Assembly (NCBI GenBank): GCA_017398595.1
Contig: JAFQFR010000052.1
Span: forward strand, 1-48,319
Direction: 5' to 3'
From: Clostridia bacterium
Lineage (GTDB): Bacteria > Bacillota > Clostridia > Oscillospirales > CAG-272
DNA: 48,319 bases
Shown piece after piece: positions 37,219-45,133 of this stretch (the stretch's first letter is position 1; the number at the start of each line of letters is the position of its first letter). A program made the position numbers and the translations under genes. Below the pieces are notes generated by a model. The model was given only the letters and a program-made list of their open reading frames with translations. It had not been told where the DNA came from and searched no databases.

Positions 37219-37770
37219 TCACTTGGTCTTTTTGGAGCGAATATACTCTCTGAAATACTGCATCAGCGCCACAACAGCAAAGCACAGCATCACGGCACAG
37301 ATCGTACCCGTCCATGCGATTTTAATTTCTTCGGTCGCCCTTTGCAGCAAAATCAGCGCCGCGATAGACGCATAGAACACGCAGACCGCGAACTTGCCCC
37401 AAAAGCTGCTCTTGACCACAACGCTCTGCTTTTTAAAGACAAACAGGGCGCCCACGCCGATCAGCAGCTCCTTTGACACATACGCAACCAGCAGCCACAG
37501 CGGAATGATCGCCTTTATGTACAGGCAGATCAGCGCCGCACACTGCATCATTTTATCCGCAAGCGGATCGAGAATTTTGCCGACATTGCTCACCCAGCCA
37601 TTACGGCGCGCAAGCCATCCGTCCAGTACGTCGGTCGCACCCGCGGTAAAGAACACGAGCACGGCATGCCCGACATGATTCGGATAGTCCAAGAAGAACA
37701 AAGAAATGAACAGCGGCACCATGCAAAGACGGATCACCGACAGAACATTCGGAATATATTTTTTCTGCAT
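37219..37770 (-). CDS. CDP-alcohol phosphatidyltransferase, PgsA-like
   Basis: A 183-residue membrane enzyme with the CDP-alcohol motif D-G-x2-A-R-x8-G-x3-D-x3-D, seen in DVLDGWLARRNGWVSNVG followed by KILDPLADK (residues about 46-72). There are four to six hydrophobic helices. It most likely makes phosphatidylglycerol-phosphate from CDP-diacylglycerol and glycerol-3-phosphate, the PgsA reaction; a different alcohol acceptor cannot be excluded. GGAGG precedes the ATG. It is in the ruvC operon between the cvpA-like gene and clpE. Confidence 0.88.
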   Translation of the reverse strand: MQKKYIPNVLSVIRLCMVPLFISLFFLDYPNHVGHAVLVFFTAGATDVLDGWLARRNGWVSNVGKILDPLADKMMQCAALICLYIKAIIPLWLLVAYVSKELLIGVGALFVFKKQSVVVKSSFWGKFAVCVFYASIAALILLQRATEEIKIAWTGTICAVMLCFAVVALMQYFREYIRSKKTK

Positions 37771-37797
37771 GTCAAATTCCTCCGAAGCAGTAAAATT

Positions 37798-38499
37798 TTA
37801 AAAAGGACTGATCGCAAGCAGAAATCCTGCAACATAGGTATTCTCCGCTACCTGCGTAAAGGCAAAATCCGTATGCATCGCACCGTATGCGCTGCAGAGC
37901 GTTGCCGAAATATGCGCCAGCACGATGCCGAGCATCAATGCCTCGAGCACACCGAACGCAAAGCCGAGCAGCTTGTTCGTGCCGTTCAAGATCGGCAGCT
38001 TTGCGACTTTGTCCAGGACAAAGCAAACAAGGTTCAGAAGGATCAGCGCGCCGAAAAACAATGCGGCAAACGCGATCACATTGGAGATCGTCTGCGAAAG
38101 CGACGTTGCAAAGTTGTCCGCCATTGCCGAAAACGCCTCGGTGTTTACCTCTGCACTTTCCGCCGCACGCTGCGCAAGCTCGCCAAAATCCATGCCGAGC
38201 AGTTCCGCCGCCGAGCGCAGCCCCTCGGGCAGCTCGGCGATCAGTGCGGTCACATCCACCGTGCCGCTCGCCTCGGCGATCGCCTGTTTTGCAAGATCGC
38301 TGATATACGGCGCAACAGTTTCAAACACGAACGCATCATAGAAATACGCGCCGAGCTCCTTGTAAAACAGCACTGCCACCAGCACCGATGCCACCGTGGA
38401 AAGCAGGCTAAACAAGGTGACGATAAAGCCGCGGTACGCCGCTTTGAAGATCACCGCCGCCATGATGACGACTAAAATTATGTCAATTGCAAGATACAT
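37798..38499 (-). CDS. CvpA-like membrane protein
   Basis: A 233-residue protein with an N-terminal membrane segment (YLAIDIILVVIMAAVIF), a short AYRGFIVTLFSLL helix, an extracytoplasmic or cytoplasmic loop of about 90 residues rich in Ala and Glu, and two C-terminal helices. This matches the CvpA/colicin V production family, named by homology, with a role in envelope homeostasis. I prefer ATG 38499 with GAGGTG upstream; a GTG two codons earlier overlaps that site. Confidence 0.78.
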   Translation of the reverse strand: MYLAIDIILVVIMAAVIFKAAYRGFIVTLFSLLSTVASVLVAVLFYKELGAYFYDAFVFETVAPYISDLAKQAIAEASGTVDVTALIAELPEGLRSAAELLGMDFGELAQRAAESAEVNTEAFSAMADNFATSLSQTISNVIAFAALFFGALILLNLVCFVLDKVAKLPILNGTNKLLGFAFGVLEALMLGIVLAHISATLCSAYGAMHTDFAFTQVAENTYVAGFLLAISPF

Positions 38500-38517
38500 G
38501 CTCACACCTCGAATCTC

Positions 38518-39689
38518 TTAGTTTATCTCGACTATTTTGGCATAGTCATTGTAGCACACGATCACCGAATTTTTGTCGCGGCTGAGCAGCGTTCTGCCGC
38601 CGTCGGGGATCTCGATCTCACGGATCTCGCTGCCGTTATACACCGTCAGGCTACCGTCATAGAGCAAGCAGATGCGCTTTTTGCAGAGAACGATACCCTT
38701 TGCCCCTTTCTCTACGGGAAGCGAATAACTGTCGCCGTTTGCAAAATAGGCATATGCACCGCACGCGGCACCCGATGCATTTTCGTCGAGCAGTACGCAC
38801 ACACCGGTATCATTTGCATCGGCAAACAGCACATCCGATGTACCAAACGAATGCGAAGCGGTTTTTTCGCCGCTGTCACTTAAAAAAGTTAAACCGCGGT
38901 CCGAAAGCACAAACATGCCGCCGTCGAGGTCACCCGCCAGCAGGACAAGTCCGCTTTCCCTGTGCGTCCTGTCGATCGTGTCGCCGCCCACCGTATACAG
39001 CGAAACATCGGTATACAGTGCGGCGCCCTCGGAAACGCTCTCGCAGAGGTACAATCTGCCATCTCCGAAAAAGCCGACGGAATAGACATATCCCTCGCGC
39101 GTAAGCGTTGCGGCGAGCTTGAAATTCTTATCGTACAGGCGGATCGTATACCCGCCGACATTGTTTTTGGTCAGCACGGCGAAATTGCCGTTGTCCGCCG
39201 CCGCGCAATCGATGATCGGCGTGTCGAGCGTTTCATTGTACACGCGGCTGATCGAGTTGTACACATAAAAGCTGTAGCCGCCCGCGTCGTAGGCAAGCAT
39301 ATACTTCTCCGAGCCGGTGAGAAGCGGTGCCTTGAAGGTCACGTCGTCCTCAAGGAGCGGCTGCCGAGTGCGCGGTGAAACGCAACACCGTCCGCGGAAG
39401 CGACCGCGAGATCGTCACGGAAATAGAGAAACGTGTTGGTATCGCTCGCCGTATAGTACACCGAATCCGAAGAAAGCGTGGTGTGCCCCGCCTCGTCAAT
39501 ATCGCGCAGCAGATACCGCAGATTGTCATAGGTGATGCCGCCGCGATAGGCAAAAAGCGTGAGCACAGCCGAAACGACCATGAGGAGCAGGAGCAGGTAT
39601 TTTGTATTCCGCAGCTTGCGGCTGACACGCGCGTAGTATTCGTTTTCGCTCTCGGTTTCAGCCGTCTCTGCCGTGGGCAATCGTTTCAT
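38518..39689 (-). pseudogene. DUF5711-like gene split by a frameshift
   Basis: Two frames together make one DUF5711-type protein. The first part (39339-39689, start after AGGAG) has a cytoplasmic head, one membrane helix (NTKYLLLLLMVVSAVLTLF) and LRYLLRDID, ending at ALGSRSLRTT. The second (38518-39342) continues with VTFKAPLLTGSEKYMLAYD in another frame and is beta-propeller-like. One extra base in GGCAGCCGCTCC near 39360-39366 would restore ALGSPLLEDDVTFK. The frames overlap by GTGA, and GAGG stands 5 bases before that GTG, so a coupled two-gene split is conceivable. A true mutation or a sequencing error in a C-run is more likely. Confidence 0.75.
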
Positions 39690-39718
39690 ACCTTTCTCCT
39701 TTCCGGTCGATGTATACT

Positions 39719-40468
39719 TTAATACACGACCTTGTTCAGATACAATCCGTCGGGCGGTGCGGTGAGTCCCGCCGCCGCGCGGTTCTTTGCGGCGATGATC
39801 GCCGCCATGCCGTCCGCGTCCAGCTTGCCGCACGCGGCGCTCATCAGCGTGCCCGCAATGATGCGCACCATGTTATAGAGGAAGCCGTCCGCCGCGATGC
39901 GGATGGTGAGCAGTGTGCCCTCCCTTTCCACGGTGCAATACTTTACCGTGCGCACGGTGTCCTCAATTTTTGATCCCGCCGCCATGAAGGAGGCAAAATC
40001 CTGCTTGCCGACGAGTACCGCCGCGCAGGCGTTCATCCTTTCGAGCGCATCTGTACTAAGCCGCCCTGTATAGTGCCACACCCTGCCATGGAGAAAGGGG
40101 TCGGCAACGGGGGACGCATAAATTTTGTATACATATTCTTTATATGCCACATCGTAGCGCGGGTGAAAGTCGTCCGCCACGGGCGTGGCGGATGTCACCG
40201 CAAGATCACTCGGCAAATGCGGTGCAAACGCCGTGGGAATGCGGTCGCGCGGGATTTTATTTGCTGTTTCGGACAGCTCCACCGTCGCGGCAAAGTCATT
40301 GGCATGCACGCCGCTGTCCGTGCGGCTGCAGCCGGTGATGTTGCATTTTTCGCCGAACAGAATCTCCGCCGCATCGGTCAAAGTCTTCTGCACGGTACGC
40401 ACCCCCGGCTGATACTGCCAGCCGCAAAATGCGGTGCCGAGATATTTCAGTCTGAGCAATATCTTCAC
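39719..40468 (-). CDS. truA: tRNA pseudouridine synthase A
   Basis: A 249-residue TruA, making pseudouridine at positions 38-40 of tRNA anticodon stems. The catalytic Asp is in GCSRTDSGVHAND (around residue 50). LKYLGTAFCGWQYQPG at the start and FLYNMVRIIAGTL near the C-terminus are family motifs. It starts with GTG at 40468, where AAAGGAG lies 8 bases upstream; the frame is open further upstream but without family residues. It is in the operon after ecfT, the usual ECF-truA order in Firmicutes. Confidence 0.95.
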   Translation of the reverse strand: MKILLRLKYLGTAFCGWQYQPGVRTVQKTLTDAAEILFGEKCNITGCSRTDSGVHANDFAATVELSETANKIPRDRIPTAFAPHLPSDLAVTSATPVADDFHPRYDVAYKEYVYKIYASPVADPFLHGRVWHYTGRLSTDALERMNACAAVLVGKQDFASFMAAGSKIEDTVRTVKYCTVEREGTLLTIRIAADGFLYNMVRIIAGTLMSAACGKLDADGMAAIIAAKNRAAAGLTAPPDGLYLNKVVY

Positions 40469-40487
40469 GGGGGTGCTCCTTTCGTCA

Positions 40488-41309
40488 TCAGATAGAGATG
40501 TAAGGTAAAAATACGTTGCAGAGGATAATCCCTGCGACAAAAACGGTCGAGATCGCAAGCAAGAGCAGATCGCATTTGCCGTAGTGCAGCTCCTTGAGCT
40601 TGGTTCTGCCCTCTCCGCCTCGGTAGCAGCGGCACTCCATTGCCACGGCAAGATCGTCCGCGCGCTTAAACGCCGAAACAAACAGCGGGATCAGGATCGG
40701 GATCAGAGCCTTTGCCTTTTCCACGAGTCCGCCGCTTTCAAAATCCGCGCCGCGCGCTTTCTGTGCGTCCATGATCTTGTCGGTCTCCTCGATCAGCGTC
40801 GGGATAAAGCGCATGGCGATCGTCATCATCATAGCGAAATCATGCACGGGCACATGGACCTTTTTGAGCGGCGAAAGCAGCTCTTCGATCGCATCGGTCA
40901 GTGCCAGCGGCGTTGTCGTATAGGTCAGCGCAACGCTCATACCCACGACAAGCAGCAGAATGCGCAGTGCCATAAACAGCGCAAAGATGATGCCCTCGAG
41001 ATAGATGTGAATGAAGCCCCATTCAAAAAGCAGCGTGTCGCCCGTGGTCCAAAAAATATTGAGAAACGCGGTCAGCGCAATGATCAAAGCCAGCGGGCGC
41101 ACCGATCGCAGCACGATCTTCACGGGAACGCCGCTGATCAGCACCAAGAACACCGTAAACAGGGTGACAAATGCAAATCCCGCCGCGCTCTTGACAAAGA
41201 ACAGCATAACAATATAGAGGAGCGAAAAAAGCAGTTTTGCGCGCGGATCGGCACGGTGCAGCACCGAATTGCCGCCGAAATACTGTCCGAGCGTGACATC
41301 CTTCATCAT
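40488..41309 (-). CDS. ecfT: ECF transporter transmembrane protein EcfT
   Basis: A 273-residue membrane scaffold of energy-coupling factor vitamin and metal transporters. About six to eight helices; the two coupling-helix motifs are DAQKARGADF and AMECRCYRGG. It overlaps the ecfA2 stop by ATGA, and GGAGG is inside the end of that gene. It links the two ATPases to exchangeable substrate-binding S subunits, none of which is encoded in this window. Confidence 0.95.
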   Translation of the reverse strand: MMKDVTLGQYFGGNSVLHRADPRAKLLFSLLYIVMLFFVKSAAGFAFVTLFTVFLVLISGVPVKIVLRSVRPLALIIALTAFLNIFWTTGDTLLFEWGFIHIYLEGIIFALFMALRILLLVVGMSVALTYTTTPLALTDAIEELLSPLKKVHVPVHDFAMMMTIAMRFIPTLIEETDKIMDAQKARGADFESGGLVEKAKALIPILIPLFVSAFKRADDLAVAMECRCYRGGEGRTKLKELHYGKCDLLLLAISTVFVAGIILCNVFLPYISI

Positions 41310-42166
41310 GCGCGCTCACCTCCAAGCAGCGGCAGCAGCGCAGCTTTCGCCGCCTCTACCGTATAAATATCGGGTGAAAGCGGCATGCCGCCCTCGCGGA
41401 GTTTCGCCACAAGGCGCGTGACCTCGGGAACGCCGAGACCGATCTGCATCAGCTTTTCGGGTTCGCCGAACACCTGTGCCTGCGTGCCCTCCATATAGAT
41501 CGCGCCGTCGTTCATCACGATCAGGCGCTCGCAATAGCGTGCCATATCTTCCATGCTGTGGCTGACCACGATCACGGTCGCACCGCTCTCGCGGCGATAG
41601 CGTTCCAGTCCCGCAAAAATATCCTCGCGGCCCTTGGGATCAAGGCCCGCCGCGGGTTCGTCCAGCACCAGGATTTCGGGCTGCATCGCCATTACGCCCG
41701 CGATCGCCGCACGGCGCTTCTGTCCGCCCGAGAGTTCAAACGGGGATTTATCGAGCAGATCGGGAGTAAGTCCCGCAAAAGAGGCTGCTGCCTCCACGCG
41801 GCGCGCGATCTCCTGCTCGTCCAGCTTCATATTCTTCGGTCCGTAGGCAATGTCCGCACGCACCGTCTCGTCAAAGAGCTGGTATTCGGGATACTGCATG
41901 ACCAGTCCCACGCGGAAGCGCACTTTGGAAATCTCCTTGGGATTTTCCCAAATGTCCTTGCCATCGAGCAGAATCTTTCCGCTGTCGGGGCGCAGCAGTC
42001 CGTTGAGCATGCGTAGCAGCGTGGATTTACCGCAGCCGGTATGCCCGATAAGCCCTGTCATAGACCCCTTTTCAATTTTCAGATCGATATGGGAGAGCGC
42101 CTCGTTTGCCTCGGGCGTTCCCTTATCATATGTGTAGCACACATCCGAAAGTTCCAAAATTGTCAT
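41306..42166 (-). CDS. ecfA2: ECF transporter ATPase EcfA2
   Basis: A 286-residue ABC ATPase: Walker A GHTGCGKSTLLRM, signature LSGGQKRRAAIAG, Walker B ILVLDEPAAGLDPKG, H-loop VVSHSMEDMARYC. The second of the adjacent EcfA pair, next to ecfT, as in the common ecfA1-ecfA2-ecfT order. It hydrolyses ATP to drive uptake by S subunits encoded elsewhere. The ribosome site AAGGAT is rather distant from the ATG at 42166. Confidence 0.94.
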   Translation of the reverse strand: MTILELSDVCYTYDKGTPEANEALSHIDLKIEKGSMTGLIGHTGCGKSTLLRMLNGLLRPDSGKILLDGKDIWENPKEISKVRFRVGLVMQYPEYQLFDETVRADIAYGPKNMKLDEQEIARRVEAAASFAGLTPDLLDKSPFELSGGQKRRAAIAGVMAMQPEILVLDEPAAGLDPKGREDIFAGLERYRRESGATVIVVSHSMEDMARYCERLIVMNDGAIYMEGTQAQVFGEPEKLMQIGLGVPEVTRLVAKLREGGMPLSPDIYTVEAAKAALLPLLGGERA

Positions 42167-42189
42167 TGTAATTTCGTCTTATCCTTTTT

Positions 42190-43053
42190 TTACTTAAGCG
42201 CGTTATATTTCGCCAACAAAAGTTCCGCGCAATGTTCAATGTCGATCGGCTTGTCGTCAAAGCGGATGCCCGAGCGCGAAAGTTCGTGCATCAGCTCGCG
42301 TCCCTGCGGCACATCCAGTCCCACACGGCGCAGCCCCTCTACATCGGCAAACACCTCTTTGGGCGTGCCGTCCCTGTAGATCTCGCCGTCATTGACCACG
42401 AGGATGCGATCAGCCATGACCGCCTCGTCCATATAGTGCGTGATATGCAGGATCGTCATACCGAAATCCTGATTGAGACGGCGGATGGTCTGCATGACCT
42501 CTGCTCTGCCGCGCGGGTCGAGCATGGCGGTCGATTCGTCAAACACGATGCATTTCGGCATCATGGCGATCACGCCTGCGATGGCAACGCGCTGCTTTTG
42601 TCCACCCGACAAGCGATGCGGCTGATTGGCACGATGCTCGTACATGCCGACGGTCTTCAGTGCGTCGTCCACGCGCATGCGCATTTCCTCACGCGGAATG
42701 CCGAGGTTTTCGGGACCGAAAGCAACGTCCTCTTCCACGATCGTGGCGACCAGTTGGTTATCCGGGTTCTGAAAGACCATGCCCACGTCACGGCGCACGT
42801 CGAACACCTCATCCTCGCTCATTTCCGAGTGGATGACATGTCCGCCCACCGTCAGCTTGCCGCCGCTCGGCGTCAGGATCACGTTGAGCAGCTTTGCCAA
42901 TGTGGATTTACCCGAGCCGTTGTGTCCGAGCACCGCGACATATTCGCCCGCATTTACGGTGAAGGAAACGCCTTTCAGCGCATCGGTGCTGTCGCCGTCC
43001 TCGTCGGTATAGGTATAGGATAGATTTTCAGCAATAATAAAAGGTTCAGCCAT
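42190..43053 (-). CDS. ecfA1: ECF transporter ATPase EcfA1
   Basis: A 287-residue ABC ATPase starting MAEPFIIAENLSYTYTDE. Walker A GHNGSGKSTLAKLL, signature LSGGQKQRVAIAG, Walker B CIVFDESTAMLDPRG, where Ser follows the catalytic Glu in the typical EcfA1 DEST motif. The start at 43053 is chosen because AAAGGA lies just upstream; an in-frame ATG eight codons earlier lies inside the preceding gene. It pairs with EcfA2. Confidence 0.94.
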   Translation of the reverse strand: MAEPFIIAENLSYTYTDEDGDSTDALKGVSFTVNAGEYVAVLGHNGSGKSTLAKLLNVILTPSGGKLTVGGHVIHSEMSEDEVFDVRRDVGMVFQNPDNQLVATIVEEDVAFGPENLGIPREEMRMRVDDALKTVGMYEHRANQPHRLSGGQKQRVAIAGVIAMMPKCIVFDESTAMLDPRGRAEVMQTIRRLNQDFGMTILHITHYMDEAVMADRILVVNDGEIYRDGTPKEVFADVEGLRRVGLDVPQGRELMHELSRSGIRFDDKPIDIEHCAELLLAKYNALK

Positions 43054-43063
43054 AGTTTTTCCT

Positions 43064-43927
43064 TTATTCAAATTCATAGCGCACGCTTGCGCCGCAAGGG
43101 AGCAGCGCGCCGCTCGATTTTACGGGGAGTGCGATCTCCATCGCTTCGCAGTGCCCGCCGCGCTTCGGCTTGATGCGAATGTCGGCGATGTACTTCATCG
43201 ACAAGGGCGAAAGTCCCGTCGTATAAGAGTTGATGAGGAAGAAAAGCGGCTTGTCGGAAAGTACCTTTTCGGTGAGGGTGATAAACTCGTCGATGCTTTC
43301 TTCGATCTTCCACACCTCGCCCGTGGGTCCGCGTCCGTAGGACGGCGGGTCCATGATGATGCCGTCATAGGTATTGCCGCGGCGGATCTCACGCTCGACA
43401 AACTTCTTGCAGTCGTCCACGATGTAGCGGATCGGCGCGTTTTCAAGGCCGCTCAGGCGCGCGTTTTCCTTTGCCTGCTGCACCATGCCCTTTGCTGCGT
43501 CCACATGGCAGACCGACGCGCCTGCGGCTGCTGCCGCGATGGTCGCACCGCCCGTGTAGGCAAAGAGGTTCAGCACCTTGATGGGGCGTCCCGCGTTTTG
43601 GATCAGCTCCGAGAACCAGTCCCAGTTGGTCGCCTGCTCGGGGAACAAACCGGTGTGCTTAAAGCCCATCGGCTTGATGAGAAATTTCAGATTTTTGTAC
43701 TCGATCGTCCAGGATTCGGGCACGCGGCTGTCTTTCCACGCACCGCCGCCGCTGCGCGAACGCTTGTAGGAAGCATCCGCACGCTTCCAAAGCTGCGATT
43801 TTGCCGCGCCCTTCCAAATAACCTGCGGATCGGGACGGATCAGGGTGTAATCGCCCCAGCGCTCGAGACGCTCGCCGTCCGTCGCGTCGATCAGTTCATA
43901 GTCTTTCCAATTATCGCTTGTCCACAT
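43064..43927 (-). CDS. Class I SAM-dependent rRNA methyltransferase (RlmI/RlmK-like)
   Basis: A 287-residue methyltransferase. SAM-binding motif I is VLNLFAYTGGATIAAAAAGA (residues about 119-138), followed by HVDAAKGMVQQAKENARLSG, with catalytic-region DPPSYGRGP and a terminal SSGALLPCGASVRYE. The arrangement matches the C-terminal domain of RlmI/YccW-type 23S rRNA cytosine or guanine methyltransferases, with a shorter N-terminus. GGAG is 7 bases upstream of the ATG at 43927. The exact methylated base is unknown. Confidence 0.88.
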   Translation of the reverse strand: MWTSDNWKDYELIDATDGERLERWGDYTLIRPDPQVIWKGAAKSQLWKRADASYKRSRSGGGAWKDSRVPESWTIEYKNLKFLIKPMGFKHTGLFPEQATNWDWFSELIQNAGRPIKVLNLFAYTGGATIAAAAAGASVCHVDAAKGMVQQAKENARLSGLENAPIRYIVDDCKKFVEREIRRGNTYDGIIMDPPSYGRGPTGEVWKIEESIDEFITLTEKVLSDKPLFFLINSYTTGLSPLSMKYIADIRIKPKRGGHCEAMEIALPVKSSGALLPCGASVRYEFE

Positions 43928-43949
43928 AGTGTGTCTCCGTTGAAAGTTG

Positions 43950-44447
43950 TTATTTATTGAAATATGCGCCGATGCGCGAGTATGCGCAGTGCCCGTGGCA
44001 CATGGCGATCGCCAGTGCGTCGGCGGTATCGTCGGGTTTCGGCGGCTTTGGCAATCCGAGCATGGTAGTTACCATCTGAATGACCTGCTCTTTCTCGGCA
44101 CGGCCGTAGCCTACGACTGCCTGCTTGACCTGTAGCGGCGTGTATTCGCCGATCTTGAGCCCGTGCTGCCTTGCCGCAAGCAGGATAATGCCGCGCGCCT
44201 CCGCAACCACGATGCCTGTTGTCTGATTGGTGTTGAAAAACAACTCCTCGATTGCAAGATGCTCGGGCTTGTACTTGTCAAGGATGAGGTTCATGCCGTC
44301 GTAGATCTTTTCCAGGCGCTCCACCGTATCGGTGCCCGCCTTCGTGCGTATCGAGCCGTAATCCACCACGCGAAAGCGGCTGTTTTCAAAATCTACAACG
44401 CCCCATCCCACGATGGCATACCCCGGGTCAATCCCCAGTATCCGCAT
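43950..44447 (-). CDS. ruvC: Crossover junction endodeoxyribonuclease RuvC
   Basis: A 165-residue Holliday junction resolvase of recombinational repair. The acidic catalytic residues are in GIDPGYAIVGWG (Asp), HLAIEELFFNTNQTTG (Glu) and KPDDTADALAIAMCH (Asp pair). YTPLQVKQAVVGYGRAEKEQV is another conserved stretch. GGAGGG precedes the ATG. It opens the long minus-strand operon that ends at mrp; ruvA/ruvB are not in the window. Confidence 0.96.
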   Translation of the reverse strand: MRILGIDPGYAIVGWGVVDFENSRFRVVDYGSIRTKAGTDTVERLEKIYDGMNLILDKYKPEHLAIEELFFNTNQTTGIVVAEARGIILLAARQHGLKIGEYTPLQVKQAVVGYGRAEKEQVIQMVTTMLGLPKPPKPDDTADALAIAMCHGHCAYSRIGAYFNK

Positions 44448-44490
44448 GGCACTTCCCTCCGTTTACAGAATTAACCGATTATATCATAGT

Positions 44491-44519
44491 ATTATAACAC
44501 ACTTCTTTATAATAGTCAA
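44491..44519 (-). promoter_or_regulatory. Promoter of the ruvC-to-mrp operon
   Basis: On the minus strand TTGACT (44514-44519), 17 bp, TATAAT (44491-44496), 44 bases before the ruvC start. The downstream genes are packed with 2-32 base gaps or overlaps down to 34041. Confidence 0.8.
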
Positions 44520-44585
44520 AGCCTTTCATAAAGTTTTCACACTGCAAATTTCTGAATCTTTTCTGCGCAGATCATCATAAACGCC

Positions 44586-44615
44586 TTGACTTTTTAGCAA
44601 TGTTTGTATTATAAT
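44586..44615 (+). promoter_or_regulatory. Promoter reading into the tRNA-Pro region
   Basis: TTGACT (44586-44591), 18 bp, TATAAT (44610-44615). Downstream are the stem GTACCTGTG/CACAGGTAC (44620-44648), a second hairpin GCTTTGGGCAAAGC (44686-44699), then the broken and intact tRNA-Pro genes. Confidence 0.75.
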
Positions 44616-44681
44616 AGTTGTACCTGTGACATAGCACGCCACAGGTACATCTATTATTAAGATGCAGCACAGACACCGCGT

Positions 44682-44762
44682 GCCTGCTTTGGGCAAAGCG
44701 CACCGCAAACCACAATTTCATATATCGGGATGTAGCGCAGTTGGTAGCGCGCCTGCTTTGGG
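44682..44762 (+). repeat. 12-bp direct repeat of the tRNA-Pro anticodon region
   Basis: GCCTGCTTTGGG occurs at 44682-44693 and again at 44751-44762, the second inside the broken tRNA-Pro anticodon arm. It could be the trace of attachment-site recombination at this tRNA. Confidence 0.5.
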
Positions 44763-44765
44763 AGC
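44726..44765 (+). pseudogene. 5' half of a tRNA-Pro(TGG) gene, truncated
   Basis: CGGGATG, a D-arm TAGCGCAGTTGGTAGCGC, the anticodon stem CCTGC and loop TTTGGGA (anticodon TGG) match a normal bacterial tRNA-Pro. The 3' stem should read GCAGG, but only GC is present before unrelated sequence begins at 44766. No variable arm, T-arm or acceptor 3' strand follows. Confidence 0.85.
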
Positions 44766-44923
44766 GTGTCGGGCGGTTATATCCGAGAGAATAAGAAAGT
44801 CCCGAAAATCCTTTAACGGTGCGGACTTTCGGCACTTTCGAGAAACTCAAAAAAGCGTGGATTTTGAGTTTGACCACAGTTTGTCCCACTTCCACGCAAC
44901 AGCGAGAAAAATTGAATAGATAT

Positions 44924-44999
44924 CCGGGTGTGGCGCAGCTGGGAGCGCGGGTGGTTTGGGACCATCAGGCCGCAGGTTCGATCCCTGTCACTCGGACCA
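44924..44999 (+). tRNA. tRNA-Pro(TGG)
   Basis: The acceptor stem CCGGGTG pairs with CACTCGG (one G-T pair), then A and encoded CCA (44997-44999). The anticodon stem GGTGG/CCATC encloses TTTGGGA, anticodon TGG. The T-stem GCAGG/CCTGT encloses TTCGATC. The 76 bases fold fully. It differs at many positions from the truncated copy at 44726-44765, so it is not a simple duplicate. Confidence 0.9.
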
Positions 45000-45001
45000 C
45001 G

Positions 45002-45042
45002 AAAATAGTCTTTCAAGTTTAGACTTGAGAGACTATTTTTGC
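45002..45042 (+). terminator. Terminator after tRNA-Pro
   Basis: AAAATAGTCTTTCAAG (45002-45017) pairs with CTTGAGAGACTATTTT (45024-45039) with a single wobble pair, followed by T. Confidence 0.8.
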
Positions 45043-45133
45043 CTATTTATATTTTTGCTGAACTTAACTCAAATCTGAAAATTGATAAACCTGAAGAGAG
45101 CTAGTAATAAGATTTGTTTGATAGGAGACACAA

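Noticed and set aside
34338..37253. A 971-codon plus-strand frame opposite mrp and clpE
   Set aside because: A shadow of clpE, which carries all Hsp100 motifs on the minus strand. No ribosome site or protein features support the plus frame.
44726..44999. A single tRNA-Pro gene interrupted by an intron
   Set aside because: The downstream tRNA is complete by itself, including its 5' acceptor strand and D-arm, so the two parts are not exons of one gene.
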